DNA of 64,000 nucleotides from Xylona heveae TC161 (Eukaryota; Ascomycota; Xylonomycetes; Xylonales; Xylonaceae): NCBI RefSeq assembly GCF_001619985.1, contig NW_017264195.1, positions 1 to 64,000 of the forward strand, read 5' to 3'. Shown piece by piece: positions 57,494 to 64,000 of this stretch (position 1 is its first letter; each line of letters starts with the position of its first letter). The notes under the pieces were generated by a model. It saw only the letters and a program-made list of their open reading frames with translations, ran no database searches and was not told where the DNA came from. The position numbers and the translations under genes were made by a program.

Positions 57494-58900
57494 ATGCCTG
57501 CTGAGCCGCCCGAGATATCCAATTTGCAACTCGAGGATGAGCCGACAAGGGTCATCTACTGCAATGGACATGCCGTACTTCTAACTCCTGTATCGAAAGA
57601 CGGCGATATTGTTATAGAAGTCCGAGATCCATCCACACTTCAATTCTCTTTCTTTCAAGTCGACTCTCAATGTCTTTCTCGAGTTTCACCGTATTTCGAA
57701 ACTCTCTTCCATCCCACCAAGTTCCACGAAGGCGCGACGCTCAGCGAAGCAAGGCTACACCTGCACGAGAGCCATAAGAATTCGGAAAGGGCGGCAGTCG
57801 AAAGTCTGCCCAGGGTGACCCTTGAGGAGCTTGGACATCTCACATCCACGAGGCCATCCGATCGCGTGGTGGCTGATTTTCTTCGATTACTCCATGGCTA
57901 CGACCTCCCCGATCTTCCGAAAGAAATCTCGGCTCTCAAATACGCTGCCACCCTCCTGATCTTGGCGGATCGGTTCCAAACGATTTCTACGGTAGCTCCG
58001 CATGTCCAGCATGGGAAGCTCGCTCAAGCTCTTGATCGGAAGCTAAAGGCATCCAAAACGCTACAGTTCAATGAAGAGCGAGAGCGACAAAAACTCTTGA
58101 TTGGCCTGATGATTGGTCATTTCCCATTGGTTCAACGATCAAGCAAGGCATTAATCATTAACGGATCAACCATGTGGGACCCTGAGGAGGAAGAAGAACA
58201 AGATGGGGAAGAGGATGTGGACATGTGGTGGGACCTCCCGAATGGACTAGAGAGTATGTCCCCGCTTGATCGTCCTTGCTTGTTTTCACCTTCTTTTGGA
58301 TACAATTCTGACAAATATTCAGCGGAATTACGCTATCGCCGCGAGTGTATCTTGCGAACGTTGAATTCTATACAGACATACTTTCTGAAGCAGTTCACAT
58401 CCAAACAGCGACAATGCCGACTAGGCTATGACTCTTCGGCGCAATGCGATTCTTTTCAGCTTGGCGAAATGGTTCGATTCTTTGTCCGAATTGGAACTCT
58501 CCGCCTGCAAGGCAACATTTATGACCATGGCGAAGGAGCCGATGCGCACCCTGGAAATCTTGATCGGCTCTTGGAATCGTTGCGCCAATGTCCGTCTTAT
58601 CAGATTGATCGAAACCATTCGCATTGTGGCCTCCGCACATTGATCTTACCTATTTTAAGCTATCTTGAACTGTGGATCTCACTGGAGGCTCAAATATGCG
58701 CTCGATGCTGGAAGGATGATCGAGCAAATTACTCATGGTTGAGTGCTCCGCCGAGCAGAACCTATAAATTCCAGGTATCTGCACCACGAGGCTCTCGAAA
58801 GAATAAGAGTGCCACTTCCCGTACTCCTTGTGGCACTGATCATGGTGTTGCAAAACACATTTTCACCGCCGAGACTCATGAGTGGAAACCCGATGCATAG
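57494..58900 (+). CDS. BTB/POZ-like domain protein, uncharacterised
   Basis: Single exon, 468 residues from MPAEPPEISNLQLED at 57494. Residues about 15-75 read like a fungal BTB start (GDIVIEVRDPSTLQFSFFQVDSQCLSRVSPYFETLFHPTKF), with the usual helix-strand pattern of nuclear-pore-type BTB proteins. A helical continuation follows (DRVVADFLRLLHGYDLPDLP, LAALLILADRF-like). An acidic run (EEEEEQDGEEDVDMWW) sits near residue 235. The C-terminal third is Cys/His-containing without a clear finger. BTB proteins often bridge partners to ubiquitin ligases; nothing here shows which. Confidence 0.7.
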   Translation: MPAEPPEISNLQLEDEPTRVIYCNGHAVLLTPVSKDGDIVIEVRDPSTLQFSFFQVDSQCLSRVSPYFETLFHPTKFHEGATLSEARLHLHESHKNSERAAVESLPRVTLEELGHLTSTRPSDRVVADFLRLLHGYDLPDLPKEISALKYAATLLILADRFQTISTVAPHVQHGKLAQALDRKLKASKTLQFNEERERQKLLIGLMIGHFPLVQRSSKALIINGSTMWDPEEEEEQDGEEDVDMWWDLPNGLESMSPLDRPCLFSPSFGYNSDKYSAELRYRRECILRTLNSIQTYFLKQFTSKQRQCRLGYDSSAQCDSFQLGEMVRFFVRIGTLRLQGNIYDHGEGADAHPGNLDRLLESLRQCPSYQIDRNHSHCGLRTLILPILSYLELWISLEAQICARCWKDDRANYSWLSAPPSRTYKFQVSAPRGSRKNKSATSRTPCGTDHGVAKHIFTAETHEWKPDA

Positions 58901-60349
58901 TTGCAGCTAGCACTCCGGCCTAGACTAGGCAATTTTCAAAGCGGCGGCAGTGCGTACAGCCGAATACAGTCATATGCTATGATATTTTGCCATATATCTT
59001 CTGGCGAGCCCCCGATATTAGCATCTTGGTAGCATTTGCAACAACAGCGCATGTTGGAAATCGATTGCGTCTACAATGAAGGCCCATTGCCCTTATTTTG
59101 AAAACTTTGATTGGTTTTTTTCGTCCGGAATGTCGGCCTTAAAATTTCCTATCAAGCGTTCACTCTCTAATGTTCATCACTGTAGTGGGGGGGTTTGCCG
59201 CAAGGCTGGGGCCATGCGGGAGCAGCGGATAGCTTAGACGAGCCGAGGCGCAGGCGACAACTCGACTTTTGATTAGCCCGTTAGTCTCAGAGGCTCAGTC
59301 TGTTAACCACGAGACAGCTGCATAGTACATTGGCGGTCTGCATAAACTAAAGACTTGGCTACCGAATACTTTGCTCAGCCCCGATCCAGCGCTACATGAC
59401 CCCTGTCCATAACATGGATTCCCCACTGAAAACTGTTCCATCTGGCGCTCAACCTCACTCACTAAGATCTGTAGCTCGTGGCTGTGTGAGGCATATACCG
59501 CACCGGTCATACTTTTGACATACCTGTTGTTTTTCTGTTTACTAGACTATAACCTCGTGATTCATGAATGCGGAATACTACATTGAGGCTATTCAATATA
59601 GCTTCGCTGCTCCGCCTACAAGCACAAAACATCTCTAGTCATGACGTTTCTAACCTTGTTTCATGATCGCGTTCATGTCCAAGCCTTGACAGGGCAATTG
59701 CATAAAGCCCAGTGTTTCTGCCATAAAGCATATAGCATCATCGCAACATTAACATTTAATCGCTACACTCTTCACATACTGAATTCATTCTTGTCTCCAC
59801 ACCAGCCTTCTAGTATTCTCTATCTACAATAATATCGTTTGAAGAGTTTGAACATCTGGCACATCATCAATCTTTCGGAAAACACTCGTCCGATTGAATA
59901 CACTGCATATGCTCCTATCCGTCAGCTACCCAGCTCACGGTGTCACACTTCACTATCCGGAGGTCATTTCGCAATACGCCTAGATTGCTTGAACTGGCGG
60001 TCTGAGTTGGTAAAAGCCTCAGCAAACAGTGCGAGTCGCAGCAGCTCCACTTTCGGGCCTTTCATCCGTCGGGAGACACGACAAACATTGAATTGCGGGG
60101 TGGCGCTCTTTAGAAGTCTGGGCCCGACAGATCGAATCGTGAATACAAAAGAAGTAGTAACGACTGGGGAAATTAAATATGGCAGCTACATTAGACTGCC
60201 GCTATCCTTCTTTTTGCGAAGCATACCTTTCTTCATCAGACTACCCTGCACAACTTTCGTCAACGCCCTTGGATTACCATCGCCGAAGCTTTAATTCTTC
60301 CCGTCGAGACAGTTTTTACACGCGCCATCCCAGCCAGGAGGGTCGCAAA
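58901..60349. other. Intergenic region
   Basis: About 1.45 kb without a recognised gene. Short frames at 59641-59832 and 59839-60294 have no family resemblance. An in-frame ATG at 60179 could extend the next gene by 57 residues. Confidence 0.5.
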
Positions 60350-61428
60350 ATGTCAGGATTTCTAGGGTCTCTCAAGAAGAGACTTTCTTCGGCATCCTCG
60401 CGAAAAGAGGATTCTGCGAGACAAAGTAGAAGCTTCCCTATGCATTATCAGGACGTCTGGGATCCCACTCCACAAGGTAAATTCCCATGCTTCCCTTTTT
60501 CGAAAGCTGGCTTGGTCCAAGAGTTAACATTTAATTTCTTACTGTAGAATACCACTCCAACTCCAATTATAAACCTACCCTGACTTCGGACTCTCAAGGT
60601 TTCACGAGCATGGCCGACGCTCCTCCTCCGTCCTACACTGACAGCACTTCTGCGATAAGGTCATTCGAAGATCCATACAGCGCGTATAGTCCCGAGTCGG
60701 TGGGCTACACGGCTCCTGCTACCCAGGCTGCTGTAGAAACAGCAGCTGGCGACGATTCTTATGCATTCCTCTCTCAATTCGATACCATCTTTTTAATTGA
60801 CGACAGTGGCAGCATGGCCGGTCGATCGTGGAGAGAGACCGCGGCTGCGATCCGCAGCATTGCACCCATATGCACTGCGCGCGACAAGGACGGAATTGAT
60901 ATCCATTTTCTCAATGCCCCAGATTGTAGCGAGTACTGGGGTGTCAAGACTCCTGGTCAAGTCGAAGCTATATTCTCATCGGTGAGACCGTATGGTGGTA
61001 CGCCGACTGGCACGCGCCTGCACCAGATTCTAAAGCCATATTTACAAAATTACGAGGCTCGACCAAACTCGATGCAGCCGCTAAATATTATTGTCATCAC
61101 CGACGGTGTGCCCAGCGATGATGTAGAGAGTGTCTTGGTCAATGTAGCGAAAAAGCTGGACCGGCTGGATGCTCCTGCTTGGCAGGTGGGAGTACAGTTT
61201 TTCCAAGTCGGCCAAGAACCTGGCGCTGCGGAGGCACTTAGAGAACTTGATGATGGACTGGCAGAGTTGGGCGGCGTCAGAGATATGGTTGATACAGTGC
61301 CCTGGGCCGGCGTTTCTAGTGGAAATTATAGCGACTTAAACGCAGATGCGATCTTGAAGGTCGTGCTTGGTGCGGTGAATCGGAGATTAGATCGTAAAGT
61401 CTTGAGATCCGGGAGGTTGCAAAGATAA
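60350..61428 (+). CDS. von Willebrand factor A domain protein
   Basis: Two exons, 60350-60476 and 60548-61428, give 335 residues. The N-terminal 40 residues are basic and Ser-rich, followed by a Pro/Ser-rich PPPSYTD linker. A VWA domain spans about residues 115-320 with the MIDAS residues DDSGSM, the PYGGTPTGTRL threonine and IIVITDGVPSDD. Such short fungal VWA proteins are thought to bind partners through the metal site. The role is not known. The upstream in-frame ATG at 60179 is an alternative start. It is convergent with the kinase gene. Confidence 0.85.
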
Positions 61429-61544
61429 CAAGAAGTAATAATACACTTTATAAATATATCAAGTTCATAATGTGCCCTGACTTTCGTAACATCCTTGGTC
61501 ACTCGTTCTAACGTCGGGTGTCAAAGTTGTAAATTAGATAGGAC

Positions 61545-63038
61545 CTAACTATGAGCCAGCCAAGGATGATTATATAGCTCTTCAGCCGTTGCTCGCTCTT
61601 CGGGAAGCCAGCATAGCAGTTTTGACGCAAATTCTAGGAATTGCTGCTTCTCTGCTCCTTCAAAAAACGGTGTGCGATTTGCAAAAGTATATTCTGTAGA
61701 CGGAACGAGATCCTGGTATATAAAGCAGCCTGAGAAAGCTCTTAGCAACCAATATTAATGAGTCAATTGCATTGTAGGACCGCGCGTACCATCTTCAGAA
61801 TATAATTTAGAGTAAATGTCTTTGTCCGCCCGGTCTAATAGTGACTGAGGAGGCGGCCCTAGCAAGGCAATCATCTGAGTAAAATGAGTCACCTGCGAGT
61901 ACTCTGAGTTATTTGAGTCGAGCCCATCAAGGAGTGAGGTTTCGTTCAATAATTCCCAGAGCTAAGCAAGCATAGAAATATGTTAGCAGAGCGGACAAGG
62001 AAGATATACTACGTATATATGAACCTTACCACCATGCCCAAGTTCCAGATGTCGGCGCTATATGTCCATCCGGCCTTGAGCAAAACTTCAGGAGCACAAA
62101 ATTGCTCGGGCTGGATATCATGATAGTAAAGAGAGGAAGTGTCTCCAAAGACAGCAGCTCCAAAATCGGATATCTTAAGAGCCCCGAAGGCTTTCCTTAA
62201 TCTGCCGAAATCTGTTCGAGATTGATAGATTGGATGTCCGTCAACTTCCTTGAACACCGGCGGATTGATACTCAGGTCCTTGATGTAGTCTTCAATGACT
62301 GATTTATCTTCGAACGGGACGAGGAAATTATCCCCTTTGAGATCTGTGAAATGTACCGGCGGTGAGTATAACTTCTATTTGGTGTCGTGTAATAGGAACT
62401 GACCTGTGTGTATCACATGACACTCCGTGTGAAGGAAATCAAGACCTTGTAGAACAAGCCTTAGGAGAGATTTGAGAACTCGGGGCGGTAGGCCGATAGA
62501 GTTGAGATGGCGGCCGACCATCCAAAGAGGCTCTCGCAACGGCTCATACACTAGTATGAGATGTTCTCCAAACGGCCCGGTGATAGTGAAGGAGTCTTCA
62601 ATCGACCGAACATAGTTGCGGCCCCGATGTTTTGATGAAGCTGCTATCTGGGAAATATGCTGAGATATTCTGAATTCAACAAATGCCGATTTGCGATCTC
62701 TTTCAAAGCAATTGGTAATCTTAAGAGCTTCATATTCATTTGATTGCCATGGCCATCTAGGAAACGTCAGTATACGTGGATTAGCAAAGACGAATAACCT
62801 ACCAATTTGTGTATTGAGCAAGCCAGACAGTGGAGCCAGTTCCCCAGCCAAGTTTCGAATTAAGTCGATAATTCCGAATTACTTCTCCAGCACGTGCAGG
62901 ATAGAATCGCCTGGGGTCGTAATCCGGGTTTCGCTCCTCTTCAAGGAGTGGCTCGTTTGGGAGCGAGCGAGCTGCCTGATTCATTGGTCCAACGCGAGAG
63001 CTGGACCATCGTATGGCTGATGTGCGAAATCGCCGCAT
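61545..63038 (-). CDS. SRPK-like serine/threonine protein kinase
   Basis: A multi-exon kinase starting at 63038. Introns lie near 62802-62761, 62402-62344, 62030-61965 and 61796-61740. Motifs in order: DYDPRRFYPARAGEVIRNYRL (typical SRPK entry), KLGWGTGSTVWLA (P-loop), YEALKI (ATP Lys), HVIHTDLKGDNFLV (catalytic loop, across an intron), LKISDFGAAV (DFG) and QFCAPEVLLKAGWTYSADIWNLGMV. The last splice gives SEDGCFIYQDLVPS and the end reads LPEERATAEELYNHPWL. SRPKs phosphorylate SR splicing factors. Divergent members like this are numerous in Aspergilli and often lack known targets. Confidence 0.83.
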
Positions 63039-64000
63039 GGAGGCTCTGCAAATGGCGTATATCGAAGAGTCTCTATTTCCGCATTCGTACTGGCAAAGGT
63101 TGATTATTATTCAGGCCGAGATGTCTACTGTGATTTTCCAATGTCCATGTGGCTTCTTCGCCTATATATATCCACAGGTCCGCAGCGAACGATAAAGTGT
63201 CTCATATATTTATTTGGAAGACAACCACCTATCATCCATCAACTACTGTCTTCTCGTGATCAAAACAAGGTCAATGCGCTCCTCCAGCAGTACTGAATAG
63301 GCGAAGACCTTGCACAGAGAAATTCCAGAGCAAGAATCGATCTCTAGCCCGTTTGCCAAATGAAGGAAGAGGACGGGATTCCTTACAACGAGCTACCCGA
63401 CGAGAGCGCCAGTCCCGAAGAGGTCAGAGAGGCTCTTCTCGAGCTATTCATTGGTGGGGGTTTGGATTAAAGACTGCGAGAGACTGGGCGATGCAATGGA
63501 AGACCGGGTCCGGAGCTCTACTAAGAGCAGCAGATAGAGAGTCGATAGAGGCACAGTTTGAAGATAGCTTGGCCGCAACAGCCACGTTGATCTCTATTGA
63601 AATATCTCTAAGAATGGAAAAGAAACTTGAAGCCATCCGAAGGCGAGAGGAGACAACTGCTCATTTCATTCAAGTAAGTTTTACGGAATTTTAAAACAAG
63701 TATCTTGATTTAACTTCCAGCTAGTTCTGTAAAAATATCCCTTATTCGATTTTTACGTGGCAAAGGCGTTCTTGGATTTCCTTGCCCTCACATGCAGCAT
63801 CGTTAAGCTCGAGTGAAGCGGAAATCTCGTCGGCATCTCTGTCAAGCTCTGGCATTTCACGGTCTACAGCAGATGAAACCAAGGACAGATCCTGTTTGAT
63901 GAGAAATCGAAAGTCAAAGACCCAGCCGGAAGGTAATATATCTATCTGCCTTTTCAAATATGGAGAATTGCTAATCCATACAATGAAGCAGAAAGCCCGT
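63039..64000. other. Right edge, possible partial genes
   Basis: A + strand frame at 63361-63471 starts MKEEDGIPYNELPDE, and an overlapping frame continues to about 63672 with a helical, charged stretch (LRMEKKLEAIRRREETTAHFIQ) before a GTAAGT donor. They may be parts of one small spliced gene. On the minus strand 63742-63957 could be the last exon of a gene entering from the right. I recognise neither. Confidence 0.3.

Noticed and set aside
1-64000. tRNA, rRNA or CRISPR features
   Set aside because: No cloverleaf-like A/B box pairs, rRNA words or regularly spaced repeats were noticed; a dedicated tRNA scan would settle the tRNA question.

Overview
The window is nuclear DNA of a filamentous ascomycete, most likely Eurotiales (Aspergillus/Penicillium type). 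Genes carry short 50-80 base introns with GTAAGT/GTATGT donors, and the protein families are typical of that group: Zn2Cys6 regulators, PTH11-like rhodopsin proteins, a Dal5-type permease, an amadoriase and a FET3/FTR1 pair. The species cannot be named from the sequence alone. Exon models were built by reading splice sites and keeping the family's conserved protein sequence in frame.

Layout. (1) 1-2602: old, AT-rich Ty3/Gypsy chromovirus fossil with one LTR. (2) 2640-7087: GRF zinc-finger protein, GPI-anchored acid phosphatase, AIM6-like phosphodiesterase. (3) 7754-33462: a twelve-gene epipolythiodioxopiperazine (ETP, gliotoxin/sirodesmin class) cluster. (4) 33729-34113: a hAT-like MITE with its target duplication, at the right edge of the cluster, followed by a decayed coding stretch. 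(5) 35513-44480: second Zn2Cys6 regulator, Dal5-like permease, fructosyl-amino-acid oxidase, PTH11-like membrane protein. (6) 45936-50437: D-2-hydroxyacid dehydrogenase and a large unrecognised protein. (7) 51167-56566: divergent high-affinity iron uptake pair (multicopper ferroxidase and iron permease) around a promoter with three perfect ATCWGATAA sites. (8) 57494-64000: BTB-like protein, VWA protein, SRPK-like kinase and an unresolved right edge.

The cluster is the main find. In order it has an AflR/GliZ-like regulator, GliK-like cyclotransferase, GliJ-like dipeptidase, GliA-like MFS exporter, GliN-type methyltransferase, GliG-like glutathione transferase, a P450, a DMATS-type aromatic prenyltransferase, GliI-like C-S lyase, a two-module NRPS (A-T-C-A-T-C), GliT-like dithiol oxidase and a second GliN-type methyltransferase. 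The inferred route is: two amino acids joined and cyclised by the NRPS; P450 hydroxylation; glutathione addition (GliG); trimming by GliK and GliJ; C-S cleavage (GliI); disulfide closure (GliT); prenylation by the DMATS; export. This resembles the core of the sirodesmin pathway without most of its tailoring genes, so a small O-prenyl-tyrosine-type ETP is a reasonable hypothesis. The NRPS ends after its second C domain with no terminal T domain, unlike GliP.
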